The position numbers and the translations under genes are program-made. From Dugong dugon (lineage: Eukaryota > Chordata > Mammalia > Sirenia > Dugongidae): DNA of 64,000 nt. Below, piece after piece: positions 32,780 through 44,168 of the stretch; the first letter of the stretch is position 1; each line of letters opens with the position of its first letter. Below the pieces are notes generated by a model, which had not been told where the DNA came from, did not search any database, and saw only the letters and a list, made by a program, of their open reading frames with translations. Location: positions 127,332,714-127,396,713 of the forward strand of contig CM057460.1 of the NCBI GenBank assembly GCA_030035585.1, read 5' to 3'.

Positions 32780-35018
32780 GACTACCGAACAGACACAGGG
32801 AAATCTCCATTTTCATGCTTGTCATCTTGCTCTGTGATTCTCCCCAGCAAGAGCCCTGCTGACTGGCTTTAACGGTGTGAGGTCTCAGATCCTTGGGAGA
32901 AGAGATGTGCATCTGGGCAGAAGCTGTGTTGTGGGGGCAGAACTCCCACAGCTGGCCTGGGTGCCCTTCCCCAACATTGCCAGCAGCTCACATATTCTCA
33001 GAGGCAATGCCTGACAGAGTGAGGGCTGGTGGCCGCTTTCCAACAAAGGACCCTCCTCATAGGCACAGCAGTGCTGTCTGTCTGTGTGGCACCTGTTAGC
33101 TACGCGCAGCGGGACTGTCTGTCACTGCTTGGAGCCCGCCTGCTGCTGAGAGATGAAGACCGTCTCTCAGAGCAGGAGGGAGCCTGTGGGAAACCTTGGA
33201 CGTGGTTGGTTGCTACAGCTTGCCTATGGGGGTCCTGTACCACACCCAGGGAGAGGAATTCCTTGGACTGTTGGACACAGAGCAAAGAAAAATCCTTTCA
33301 GAGGCTAACCATACCTAATAAAACTAGGAGCTCCATTTGGCTAGCAAATGGACCGTCATCAGACAGCAAAAGGAAGCAGGATTGTTGGAAACATGGACAA
33401 AACTTTCAGGTTCTATGGCCCTGGGTCACATCAGAGCAGAACAAGCAGTAATGGCAACAGCATTTCTAATTAGAGGTCACACTTTTATTTGAGTCAGCTG
33501 GTGAGAAGAAGAGGTTTTTTTTTTTTTCTTTTTTTAAATTTTTCTTGGTTTGATTGTTTTCAGCTTATAAAACAAATTCTATTTTCCCTACAATTATGTG
33601 GAATTACTGCCTCCAAAGAAACATTTTGCATATGGATGTCCTCTGATCTGTCTTCCCCATGGGTCTCTCAGGCAGCCTGGGAGGGTCATCTGTAGTACAG
33701 CAGGGGTTGTTTGGCAGCAAGCTGACCCAGGCATTCAGATCACTAGTCTGTTTCGGGGCATAATCTGGCTGTATCTTGTAAGTAGCTACTTTGATCTCTT
33801 ATAACAATAATCATACTTGTCAGAAAGTAGGGGAGGAAATCACAGCAAGTCAAAACTTTTGCTGAAAGATGAGATGTTATGATCTTCTGCTAATTATGTT
33901 ACTGTAATTAAGCAGTTGGGGCTGATAGCTCAAAGTTCTCAGTACATAAAAATCAGCAGCCATTTTAGTTGAAATGCTACATCCTGTGACCTGTTTTTAA
34001 TTGACTTCCCTCCTCCCTACTCTTCAAAGACGGGCTTTGCTCAAGCCACCAGCTTCTGACTTTGAAGCCTCCCTTGAAAAAGAGGGCAAAAACAAAAGGC
34101 CAAAAGTCAAGGGCTTTCAACTACATATGTTTTAGGCCAAATTTACAAATGTCTTTTTTTTTTTTTTTTTTTTAAGTTTTCCAAAAGGTTACTTTTAGCA
34201 AGCTCTTTGATCTGGAAAAACAAAAGCAGAAACCAAGACATCCCATATTGATCATGTTTAAAAAAATAATCTTAACAATTGGCCTAGTCATAAAATATCT
34301 GCTTTGCTAAGTTTTTTCTGAAGACTGAAGCTTAACATTTCTGATATGTACAGAATAACAGATAAACTTTTTTTTCTTCCTTTGATTTAGTTCTTTCATA
34401 TACCATTATCACACAATGACCAATGGTTGGTTCTACCACCCTAGGTTGCATACAACATCGTGGATAAGACCTTCTCTGACCCTATAGACACTCCGTGTGG
34501 CTCAGTTACAACTCCATGAAGTACTCCTCATAGTGACTCTCCAGGGCACACAACATCTATCATCTATAACCATCTTACTTTATAATATTTATATTATGGG
34601 AATAAAATCCCAATAATTTGACATTAAATTGAATTTTTGATAAGCTCAGACACTCAAGGAGAATGCTTGCAAACCTCTGGATATGTGGGTATTCCAGCCT
34701 ACCCCATGAGGAATATTTTGATAACAGACTCAGATAAATCTTAAACTTAAAAAAAAAAAAAAAATCCAAAGCAAAGGCTCACTGGAAACACCAACAAGAC
34801 ATGCAAAAGTATTAGTTTCTTCAGGGCTAGAATTCAATGCAGCTTATTTAGTTTGGTGTCCATCCATGGATCATCAAGTTGATGCTGAACCATGTTTCTA
34901 TTTTGGCATGACCTTCTCCTTGTGACAGTGTTGCATGTCCCAGGTTCTGTAGACAGCAGCAAATCACATTTGCATAATCATTTTCTATTTAGAAAATTAA
35001 AAAAAAATTAAGTCTCAC
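32780..35018. other. Unassigned DNA; T- and A-homopolymers
   Basis: It contains a T-run at 34154-34173 (20 bases), an A-run near 34749-34764 and a T-rich tract near 33516-33545. The 140-codon frame 33029-33451 overlaps several others in different frames. It shows no domain, no splice sites and no codon bias that I can see. Confidence 0.4.
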
Positions 35019-35217
35019 TTGAGTGCCGGGTGGTGCAAATAGTTAGCTTGCTCAGCTGCTGACCCAAATGTTGGCAGATTGAGTCTATCCAGAGGTGCCT
35101 TAGAAGAAAGGCCTGGCAATCTACTTCTAAAACATCAGCCATTAAAAACCCTACGGAGCACAGTTCTACTCTGACACACATAGGGTTACCATGAGTCAGA
35201 ATCTACTCAAATGGCGA
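35019..35217 (+). mobile_element. AfroSINE, full-length
   Basis: It shows 'gtgccgggtggtgcaaatag', 'ttagaagaaaggcctggc', 'aaaaaccctacggagcacag' and 'ccatgagtcagaatctactc'. Confidence 0.88.
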
Positions 35218-35504
35218 TATGTGCTAAGTACTATTATTATCTCTATATGCTGAGATTCACAGAGACAATTTACCCTGGTTTAGTAAATACGTAAACCAGG
35301 ATGAGATCTTTTGACTCCAGATATTTGTGCATAATATGCATTTCTTTTCACTCAGTGTATCTAGGCTTAATGTCCAAAGGTACAGGGAGGGGCAGTGCCC
35401 ATCTTGTGCCCCTATTCTGATGTGGTAGTCCAAATCCTATGCACTCTTTATTCTAGGAAATGTGCAAGAGCAACACCACCCAAAATCACACTATGACATG
35501 AAAA

Positions 35505-35620
35505 TTTATTTATTTAACATTTTTGAGCACCACTGTGTACCGGGCTGTGTGGTAGGCACTAAGGACAACATGAACAAGACAAAGCGTCAGTCTTCTTCTT
35601 GGGTAGGAAGAAATAGAAAA
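35505..35620 (-). repeat. L2 LINE 3' end (old)
   Basis: The block 'tttatttatttaacattttt', 'gagcaccactgtgtaccggg' and 'tgtggtaggcactaagga' is the reverse of the L2 3' end ('...gcctggcacatagtaggc...'). Confidence 0.55.
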
Positions 35621-35859
35621 TAGATGTGTGAGAATAAAGATAATGGCAGATAGTTATAAGCGTTACAAAGAAGGTAGAAAAAAGAAATACGTTACAAAGT
35701 GGCTGGGGGAGGGGGTAGGAAGTGGTGGTTTGGTGGTACGGGAGGTAGGATTTTTCGAAGGGTGGTCAGTATCAGCCTGCCTAAAGACACTGAGATTCAT
35801 GTGTTTTATAGGTTCTGCACTGACCAACAAATGGATTTAGCTTGTGCATTGTATAAGAT

Positions 35860-36412
35860 CTTTCATAGGGACTGGTTTTCATTTTACAGATGAAAAAGCT
35901 AAGACATACATCAAGAGACTTGGTTAAGGGTCTATCTTAGTTGGCTGGTGCTGCTATAACAAAAAAATACCACAGGTAGGTGGCTTTAAAGAGCAAGAAT
36001 TTATTTTCTCACAGTTCAGGAATCTAAAAGTCTAAGTTGGCTCTACGGGAAGGTCCTTCTTTGTCTTTTTCAGCTTCTAGTGACTTCAGGCAATCCAGAA
36101 ACGGGCTCGTAGATGTTCCTGCCTCCGTCATCACGTGGTGCATGTCTCCCTTCTGTGTGTATGTCTCTGCGTGACCGTCTTCCCTTTTATAAGAGATGAC
36201 TCCTATAAATTTTATGTTAATGAGGCCACATACTTTAATAGGTGTGACCTCATTAACATTAAAAAAAGAAAACATTATTCCCAAACAGAGTCATATTTAC
36301 AGGCACAGTGGTTAGGACTCCAACATACCTTTTTGGAGGACACAGCTCAACCCATAAGAGGTCACACAACTGATTTGCGCAGGGTTAGGGTCAGGATCTC
36401 AGTTTTCTGTCT
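35860..36412 (+). repeat. MIR split by an LTR
   Basis: The left piece ends 'cattttacagatgaaaaagc' and 'agagacttggttaagggtc'. The right piece begins 'aggtcacacaactgatttgc'. Joined, this is the MIR order 'acttgcccaaggtcacacag'. The near-repeat gggtc/aggtc at the joins fits a 5-bp LTR target-site duplication. Confidence 0.65.
35935..36357 (-). mobile_element. Solitary MaLR-type LTR
   Basis: On the plus strand it runs 'tatcttagttggctggtgct', 'gctataacaaaaaaatacc', 'tttattttctcacagttcagg', 'aagagatgactcctataa' and ends 'ggacacagctcaacccataag'. The minus strand starts like MST/MLT1 LTRs ('gagctgtgtcctccaaaaag'). It is inserted in a MIR. Confidence 0.75.
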
Positions 36413-37141
36413 CCCAGAACTGGTCTCCTTCTACCATACTGTAAAGTGTTTACCTCCAAGGGAGGTGCTCTCTCCACGTAGCAGCTCTGGCGGTCCTCCC
36501 TGCCAAAGGTCGGGGAAACCCAAGGAGGGAGACAAACATCAAGTTCCTGACAGCCCCAAGCCACATTCCCTGACAGCGCTCTCACCCTGAGGGTATGAGT
36601 GTGGACACAGTTTGTCACAACATTATAGGTTTGGAAAAGAGGAATCAAGCAGATTTTAGTCATTGCTGTAAAACTGCACAAGTGTGCGGTACTGTGCCTG
36701 GACTTCCCAGCACTCCAAGGGCTCTGTGTTGTGGTGATTCTTTGTGGAGAATTACAGACAAAGCATTTGGCAAGGTTGGAGCTTTCAGGCCACACGCGCC
36801 ATGGAAACATAGGCAGGTCAGCTTAGACCAAAACATTCATTTGGTCTGATTCCTAACAGTTCTCCTCTGTCTCTGTGGCAGAAACCTGGAAACAAACTGG
36901 CTTCAAACAAATCCACTCCACCAAATGTATTAGACCTGAGACAGTCTCTCAGCCTGTTTTAGTACATTTCTGAGTCCTTGACTCTACCCTTGGAAAAGTG
37001 CTTTCATATGATTAAAAAGGTAAAAAAAAAATTTTTCTTACCATGGAAAGAATGTACACTCATGGTACAATTGGAAATTATTGAAGAATTTCAACTGAAA
37101 ATTATTGAAGTTCCTCTAATCTGACCACCTGATAATGTTGT
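36413..37141. other. Unassigned single-copy DNA
   Basis: Overlapping frames on both strands (36135-36590, 36391-36810) have no domain and partly overlap LTR sequence. No gene is supported. Confidence 0.4.
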
Positions 37142-37987
37142 TGTACGGAGGCAGTGGTGGTCCAGTAGTAGAATTCCTGCCTTCCATGAGGAGATCCAGA
37201 TTCAATTCCTGGCCAATACACATCATGCGCAGCCACCACCTGTCAGTGGAAATTTTTGTGTTGCTATGATATTGTACAGGTTTCAGTGAGCTTCCAGACT
37301 AAGATGGATGAGGAAGAAATGCTAGGTGTCTTAGTCATTTAGTGCCGCTATAACAGAAATACCACAAGTGGATACTTCAACAAAGAGAAATTTATTCTCT
37401 CACAGTCTAGTAGGTTACAAGTCCAAATTCAGGGCGTCAGCTTCAGGGGGAGGCTTTCTATGTCGGCTCTGGAGGAAGGTCCTGTCGTCAGTCTTCCCTT
37501 GTTCTCGGAGCATCTTGGGGAAGGAACCTCAGGTCCAAAGGATGGGCTCTGCTCCCAGTGCTGCTTTCTTTGTGGTATGAAGTCCCCATGTCTCTCTGCT
37601 TGCTTCTCTCTTTTATATCTCAAAAGAAATTGGCTTAAGACACTATCTAATCTCGTAGATCTCCATCAATGTAACTGCCATTAATCCATCTTATTACATT
37701 ATAATGATAGGATTTATAACACATACAGAAATCACATCAGATGACAAAATGGTAGACAATCATACAACACTGGGAATCATGACTTAGCCAAGTTGACAGA
37801 TATTTTTGGGGGACACAATTCAATCCATGACACCTGGCAATCTACTTCTGAAAATCAGCCATTGAAAACTCTATGGATAGCAATGGTTCAGTCTGTAACC
37901 AATCACAGGACTGGGTCATGTTTAATTTCTTTGTGCATGGATGGGGTTGTCATGAATTAGAAGCCGACTTGATGGTAGCTAACAAAG
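37142..37987 (+). mobile_element. tRNA-Gly-headed SINE split by an LTR
   Basis: The left half (37142-37326) begins 'cggaggcagtggtggtcc'. It has an A-box-like tggtccagtag (37158-37168) and a B-box-like gattcaattcc (37199-37209), spaced as in a tRNA. The RTE-like body 'cttccagactaagatggatg' follows. The right half (37833-37987) resumes 'ctggcaatctacttctgaaa', 'atcagccattgaaaactcta' and ends 'catgaattagaagccgac'. The LTR at 37327-37832 separates them. Confidence 0.85.
37327..37832 (-). mobile_element. Solitary MaLR/ERVL-like LTR inside a SINE
   Basis: The termini are tgtcttag...ccatgaca. The flanking pentamers ctagg (37322-37326) and cctgg (37833-37837) differ at one base and fit a 5-bp duplication. 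It is clearly the same family as 20043-20528, sharing 'gctataacagaaataccaca', 'tgctttcttgatggtatgag'-like and 'cacaattcaatccatgaca' blocks. Confidence 0.87.
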
Positions 37988-38080
37988 TCCTCAGTTTATT
38001 TTTCTATGGCTGCAAATATTTATGTTAAATTAATAAATCAGATCATAATGTAAAGTGCTTTTTGCAATTGGCTTGTTTTT

Positions 38081-38746
38081 ATTTCTTTTTTAAAAATTAA
38101 TATTTTATTGTGTTTTCAGTGAAAGTTTACACAGCAAATTAGGTTCCCATTTAACAATTGCTACACAGATTGTTCAGAGACATTGGTTGCATTTTTCACA
38201 ATGTGTTAACATTCTCATTAATCCCCTTCTGGATGTTCCGCTTCCAGTAATCTGGTTTCCCTGTGCCCTTACCCTTTCATCTTTGCTCTAGAGTAGTTGT
38301 TCACCGTATGGTCTCATGTAGATGATTTTTTAAAGATTCGCAGTACTCACTGGTAATATTCTTTATCTTATGAGCTACTCTATTATTTAGCTAAAAGGTG
38401 ACCTCAGGGGGTAGTTTCAGTTCAAGGTTTATGGAGCATCTCAGGGCTATAGCCTCAGGGAATTCCCTAGTCTCAAGCGCTCCAGTAAATTTGGACTTTT
38501 TAAGAATTTGAGTTTTGTTCCACATTTTTATTGCCTTCTATCAGGATCCATCTACTGTAGCCCTTATTAGAATGGTCTTTAGGGGTAGCCAGGCACCATC
38601 TATTTCTTCTGGTCTCAGGGTAGATGAGGCTGTGGTTCATGTAGACTGTTAGCCCTGTAGACTAGTTTCTTTTCTGAGTCTTTGGTTAACTTCTTTCTGT
38701 TTTGCTCAAGGCAAGAAGAGACTGATAGTTGTATCTTAGATGGCCG
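38081..38746 (-). mobile_element. 5'-truncated L1 3'UTR with target-site duplication
   Basis: On the plus strand it starts with an AT-rich tail, then 'ttttcagtgaaagtttacac', and reads back through an L1 3'UTR ('tcgccagtaa'-like text, 'ggtagccaggcaccatctat', 'tcttctggtctcagggtag'). Flanks repeat ttggctt(g/a)ttttt at 38068-38080 and 38747-38759, with one mismatch. No ORF2 is included. Confidence 0.85.
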
Positions 38747-38759
38747 TTGGCTTATTTTT

Positions 38760-39180
38760 CTTAATAATATAATTTGAATATTTATTGAATGCCTGCTACT
38801 ACATCTCAGCTACAAAAATTCTGTGGAACATTTACTGCAATTCCTATTTGGCAGCTGAAGAGTCAGAGGTTCTGAGATTATGTTTTCTTCCTCTCCACTC
38901 TCTCATCAGATAATCTAATTCTGGCTCCTGTCTCCCAGTTCATTTGTAAACTCTAGTTCAAAATTATATTGCCAGCCCTGACCTCTTTCAGCTTTCAATT
39001 TTTATCTCCAACTGCCTACTTGACATCTCAACTTGGATCTCAAAGGTGCCTAGGCCTCCACCTGTCAAAAATTGTGTTTGAGTATTCTGCACTGTGAGAT
39101 GAAAGGGCCTTGACCTTGAGCTATGCTACCATCTTAGCTAGGCTCCAGCAACTCACCCTTGACCTTCTTGAATGTATTCT
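38760..39180. other. Unassigned, possibly old LINE
   Basis: The sequence leads into L2-like DNA and may be its diverged upstream part, but no block is convincing. Confidence 0.35.
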
Positions 39181-39790
39181 CTACGCAGCAAGCAAAGGAT
39201 CTTATCAAAATGCAAATCCGATTATGGTACCACTGATTTATAACACTTGAGTGACTTTCCTTTGCTCTTCAGTTAAAGACCAGAATCCTTAACATGACCC
39301 ACAACACTGGACATTTTCTGTCAGTTTCTCTAGCTCAGGTCACACCATTCTCCCCGCACTCTGCACCCCAATCACACTGATGTTCTTATTGTTGTTTGAA
39401 CTTACCACACTCTCAACGACACTAGGATTTTTGCTTGGCTGTTCCTTGTGACTGGAATGCCCTTCCCATTACACCATTTTTTCTTTGCCTGGATAATTTC
39501 TACTTTCTCTTTAGATGTCACCTCGGTCACCACATCTTTACATATCTTTCTGATCCTCTATGAGGATCAGTTCCTGCTATTAGTAACTCGTATAGATACA
39601 TGCTACTCTTCTTTGTAGCACTTATCAGAGTAATAACTTATAACTGTTTGTATGATTCTTTGATTAAAGACTGTAATTCCATTTAGACACTGAACTCCAT
39701 GAGGGTAGGAGCCATACCTGTTTGTATCTACCATTATATATTTTTTTCCCAGAACATTGCCTGTTACATACTAGTTAGGAAATGTGTGTT
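39181..39790 (+). repeat. L2 LINE, 3' part
   Basis: L2-type order: 'cagttaaagaccagaatcct', 'tgacccacaacactggaca', 'ctagctcaggtcacaccatt', 'tgactggaatgcccttccca', 'ttagatgtcacctcggtcac', 'tgaactccatgagggtagga', 'gaacattgcctgttacatac'. The frame is too decayed to be read as protein. Confidence 0.75.
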
Positions 39791-40101
39791 GGATGACTGG
39801 GTTGTGTGACATGTTTAGATTTTTATGGCTAAAAATGGCTGAGCCAAAAAGGAACCCAATGTACTTTCTATTATACCATAATGTATAAAGCATTAACAAA
39901 TTTATATGAAATATTTATCTAAAAATATCCTCCAACATTCCTGACCATTTGCAAAACCTCTTAACCTACCTCTGTGTATCCCAACAGCCCTACTTACACA
40001 TACAAAGGGAAGGATTTTCATTGCCTGCTGAGGAGAATTTAACAGTTATATCATTGTTTTGATTCATACTTTTGGAACTAAAATATCCTTTTACTAATAT
40101 C
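39791..40101. other. Unassigned A+T-rich DNA
   Basis: Nothing recognised. Confidence 0.45.
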
Positions 40102-40260
40102 TGGAGCCCAGGTGGTGCAGTGGTTAAGAGCTGGGCTGCTAACCAGAAGGTCAGCAGTTTGAATCCACCAGCCACTCCTTGGAAACCCTATGGGGCAGTT
40201 CTACTCTGTCCTACTGGGTCGCTGTGAGTCAAAATTGACACGACAGCAAAGGGTTTTTAA
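40102..40260 (+). mobile_element. AfroSINE, short subtype, well preserved
   Basis: It begins 'ctggagcccaggtggtgcag', has A box 'tggttaagagctgggctgc' and B-box-like 'agcagtttgaatccaccagcc', then 'ctccttggaaaccctatggg', and ends 'gtgagtcaaaattgacacga'. It is among the least mutated copies and so probably among the younger insertions. Confidence 0.95.
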
Positions 40261-40419
40261 CTAATATCTAAGCCTTGATCAGACACTGAGGAGAAAAGTA
40301 AAGAAGAAAGCATGGTTCTAGGACAAAATATGGAGAGGTACGAGAAGCAAAGTGATAAGAGCAGCAAGAGCAAGTCTCACAGAGTTAGGGTGGTGTGAAC
40401 AAAAAATAAATAGAAACCA

Positions 40420-40545
40420 CAGAATATTTAAGCTGGAAGGAACCACAGAGAGGCTCAGCTTTCTTATTTTCAGATTTCCATGAAGTGCCCAGAGTTACAT
40501 ATTTAGCTATTGGCAGCTCCAGGACTAGACCTTACATACCTCCCT
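40420..40545 (+). repeat. Possible ancient SINE remnant
   Basis: 'cacagaatatttaagctgga', 'aggaaccacagagaggctca' and 'gcagctccaggactagacct' resemble the old SINE type noted at 423 and 12080. Confidence 0.4.
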
Positions 40546-40613
40546 TCCAGAGAGTGACGTTCCCAAATACTCTATGCTAGTTCATCCACAAGTACTAATT
40601 GAATGTCTCCTAT

Positions 40614-40822
40614 ATGTTGTTGTTGTATATTGTCAAGTAAATTCTGACTCATAGAGACCCCATGTGACAGAATAAAACTGTCTCATGGGGTTTTTTTTTT
40701 TGCTGTAATCTTTACAGAAGCAGATCTCCAGGTCTTTCTCTCATGGAGCCATTGGGTGAGTTTGAACCACCAACCTTTTGGTTAGCAGCCTAGCGCTTAA
40801 CCTTTGTGCCACCAGGGCTCCC
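40614..40822 (-). mobile_element. AfroSINE, full-length
   Basis: It shows 'gttgttgttgtatattgtca', 'gctgtaatctttacagaagc', 'aaccaccaaccttttggtt' and 'aacctttgtgccaccaggg'. A T-run has expanded in the middle (40690-40700). Confidence 0.92.
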
Positions 40823-40894
40823 TGTCTACTATATACTGTCCATGAATTTAGTACGGAGTATGTAGGAAAAGGAATTTAAGGGCTAGTGAATGAG

Positions 40895-41022
40895 TGGATA
40901 ATAATGATAATAGCAGCATGCTGTGTTTATACAGTGCTTTATTGTTTGCGAAATACTTTTAAATCTGTCATGTCATGTAATCTTCACAAACCCATTCGAG
41001 GTAGCTGGGCAAAAGTCTTACG
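40895..41022 (+). repeat. MIR fragment
   Basis: 'ttatacagtgctttattgtt', 'tcatgtaatcttcacaaacc' and 'attcgaggtagctgggca' are in MIR order. An AfroSINE follows immediately. Confidence 0.6.
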
Positions 41023-41030
41023 TGCGTGCT

Positions 41031-41196
41031 AAACCAAACCAAACCCATTGCCGTCAGGTGGATTCTGACTCATAACGACCCTATAAGACAGAGAAGAACC
41101 ACCCCTTAGGGTTTCCAAGGAGCAGCTGGTGGATTCGAACTGCCAACCTTTAGATTAGCAGCTGAGCTCTTAACCACTGTGCCACCAGGGCTCCAC
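41031..41196 (-). mobile_element. AfroSINE, short subtype
   Basis: It shows 'ccaaacccattgccgtcagg', 'tttccaaggagcagctggtg', 'attcgaactgccaacctt' and 'accactgtgccaccaggg'. It has the same internal deletion as 28693-28852. Confidence 0.93.
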
Positions 41197-42835
41197 ATAG
41201 GAGGACATACACTTCCAGGAAGATTGCATAAATTCAAATTCAGATCCCTGCATTACAAATTTGGTGTTCTTCCCACTGTCTTTTGCTGCCTGAAGAGGCT
41301 GTGTTAAGCATGAAAACTTATGCTGCAATTCTCCAAAAGCCCTATGAAGTTCCCCCACAGAGCTGGAGGCCCACCTTCCAAGTTTAAGAACATACTAGGA
41401 ATAATGTGTAACCCAACCTGAAGTCACCCTGACCTCTCCTAGGCTCAGCCCTTCCCCTCCTCAGCATCAGGCAGGATGCCAGATCTAGGAAGACGTGATT
41501 CTGTGCCAAGTTCAGCAGGGAACATAAGATTAAGATTCTCATGTTGACAAGAATTTTGTCTTGTGAAGATACACAAAGCCTGCCTTATGTATTCTTTTCA
41601 CATCTGGGAAGATTGGGATACTTTTCTATTTGTAAACATGTATACCTCGATACATATATCATGAAAACATAAATGCGGTTTCTTTGAAAATAACTCTTCC
41701 ATTTCAATTACTTGGTGAGTTTTGAGTGTATTTTCCTTTCCAGAGTCCATGAGAAGGTGTTTGTTTTTCCTCTGTTTTAACCAGCTGGGTGCCAGCATTT
41801 TCTTTCCGTCTCTTGATCTGACGTAAGTCCAATGTTTTGCCTCTGTCTGCTATTCCAGCTGGAAACCGGCAGGTTGTTAGATGAAAGAAGCTTTCTCTCA
41901 ACTCAGCCAATGCGCCAAGTCCCACCCCAAACACAGGTACGCACACACAAACACACACCCCCCCACACACATACAAACACTGTGGAGTACAATAGTCTGA
42001 CGTACAGGATGCTTTGCAAAAAGAGGGCAATTCACTTCCACCCACAGTCCTCTGCAGGCCAGCTCAGGGCAGTGAAATTGGCTTCTCTCCATGCAAATCA
42101 GCTTCCTGGAAAAGGAAGGTCTGGGTTGAGAGGAAGGAATATCCCATCCTGAGGAAGAAAGATTAGGTTTGTTCTGTATAATTGCTTGGGGACAGCTTCC
42201 AAATTTACCATGCACTCCAGCTTTTAATTTAGCTTGCTATCAGTTTAAGATTACTAATCCGTATTTAGAAGAAAGGCACATTCATTATTGTTATTAAGAT
42301 ATCTAATTTTAGAACTATTACTAGAATAAAATGCAGGAATATGATAATATTTAACTAGAAATGTGACTAATAAAGTTCCCCATGTTTCCACATTTAGGCA
42401 TTAGACTGTAATTAAAAGTAAATAGTGAAACATGGAAACTTCTTTCGGGTGTTATGGTAAAGGATGATTTGTTTTTAGCAAGCATTGTTTGGGTGAATGG
42501 GCTATTTAAATGACAGATTGCGTTTTCAGAGTTGGTCACATTTCATTTAGATTAGAGACTATATGGCGTATTCTTTTTTGTTTAGGCTGGGTGGAGACCA
42601 CCGATCACTCCAAGTTATCACAGGATATGCATGACTATGTTAGTACAGACCAGCTAGGGACCACCTCAGACCTTGCAATGTAAGGTCAGAGACACAAATG
42701 AGATGTTGACACAAGGTAGCCTCAGGTGACTTGAGTCAATCTGGTATATACACATATAGTTTGTTCACATGATAAATGTGCCCCACCTCCATTTTGTTCA
42801 TCTATATGTATATATGTGAATATATATCTATATAA
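41197..42835. other. Unassigned DNA with a (CA)-rich tract
   Basis: An interrupted CA/CCCC tract lies at about 41938-41977. Overlapping frames around 41704-42215 exist on both strands because of it and show no domain. Nothing else is recognised apart from an AT-rich TATA tract near 42800-42835. Confidence 0.4.
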
Positions 42836-42976
42836 GGAGCCCTGGTGGCACAGTGGTTAAAGCACTTCGCCGCTCTCTGAAAGGTTAGCAGTTCAAACTC
42901 ATAGAAATCCAATGGGGCAATTCTCTCCTGTCCTATAGGGTCACTATGAGTGGGACTCAACTTGACATCAATGGAT
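42836..42976 (+). mobile_element. AfroSINE, short subtype
   Basis: It shows 'aggagccctggtggcacagt', 'aaggttagcagttcaaactc' and 'cctatagggtcactatgagt', then 'gggactcaacttgac'. Confidence 0.92.
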
Positions 42977-43890
42977 ATATACGTATTTTTCTTTTATTGT
43001 TGTTTTCTTGCCTAATTGCTTTGGCTAACACCTTCCAAAAGAATGTTAAAAGATGATGATTAGAGTTATTTTTGTCAATGTCTTGACTTTGATGAGACAA
43101 ATTCTGGCATTTTGCTTTTAATCATGATGATGGCTGAATGTTTTAAGTTTGTATTCCATCCGTATCTCTGAAAGTTGCAGCACTTCATTGGTAGTCCCTG
43201 AAGAGATTCTCCGGTGAGGCATCTTATGGCAGGACCTGTATAGTTCTCAGCGACAGCAGCCTTACCTTCACCAATGCTTGATTAGCCTTGTTCAAGTCTA
43301 GGACCAATTCCTAACCTGAATCAGGAAGGGCTCTCGAAGGCCTCTCCCAGCTTGCCAGGATGCAGCATTAAGATGTCTTTAACACTAGTCTATCACTGAA
43401 CTTATTCTCCTGCTCTGACACGTGCATTTCTGCTTTATTCCCAAGGCTTGGCCTTCACCTTGTACCAATTTCTTATAAATGACTCATGTTTGAGTTATTG
43501 GCCCTATAAAGTGCCTATAAGAGGAAATGGTTAGTATAGCGGCTCTCAACCAGAGAGCCTGGGTTCAAATTTTGTTTCTTCTAATTATTAGCTTTTGAAC
43601 CTTGAACAGTACTTGTCTCACAACATTATTATGAGGTTTAAATTAAACTTCACTTAAACTGTATTATCAGGGCACTGACTGGCTGCCTCTGTTCAATTAG
43701 ATTCCTAGTCTTCCCTCATTATGCCTCCAGGTGGCCAAAAGCCACAGCTTTTGTCCAGGAAAGGGTGGCTATATAAATATTCAATCATCCTTGATGATTT
43801 GGTCTAACATCTTAAGAATAAACATTATCTAAATTAAATAACGCACGTAAAGACCTCAGAATAATGCTTGGCAAAAAGTATAACACTCCC
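42977..43890. other. Unassigned, partly L1-like at the start
   Basis: The text around 43040-43150 ('ttgatgagacaaattctggc', 'gatgatggctgaatgttt') could be an old LINE in reverse, but I cannot place it. The remainder is unassigned. Confidence 0.35.
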
Positions 43891-44063
43891 TAAAGGATTG
43901 TTGCTGTTGGGTGCTGTAGAGTCAGTTCTGACTCACAGAGACTATGTGTACAACAGAACAAAACACTGTCTGGTCCTGTGCCATCCTCACAATTGTTACT
44001 ATGTTTGAGCCCATTGTTGTAGCCACTGTGTCAGTCCGTCTGGTTTAGGGTCTTTCTCTTTTT

Positions 44064-44168
44064 CACTGACCCTCTGCTTTACTAAACATGATGTCCTTCA
44101 CTGACCCTCTACTTTACTAAACATGATGTCCTTCACTGACCCTCTACTTTTCTAAACATGATGTCCTT
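44064..44168. repeat. 35-bp unit repeated three times inside the RTE
   Basis: Three adjacent 35-base units start at 44064, 44099 and 44134, each beginning 'cactgaccctct' and ending 'catgatgtcctt'. They differ from each other at one or two positions. Other RTE copies in this window have the unit once, so it is a local tandem expansion in this copy. Confidence 0.93.

Noticed and set aside
33029-33451. 140-codon open frame on the plus strand
   Set aside because: No domain, no plausible splice sites, and overlapping frames of similar length on both strands; expected by chance in a locally G+C-richer stretch.
36135-36810. Overlapping 151- and 139-codon frames on opposite strands
   Set aside because: Partly within an LTR, no domain, and mutually antisense; no gene support.
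44064-44168. Direct repeats suggesting a CRISPR-like array
   Set aside because: Units are contiguous with no spacers and lie inside an RTE element in mammalian DNA; it is a tandem expansion.
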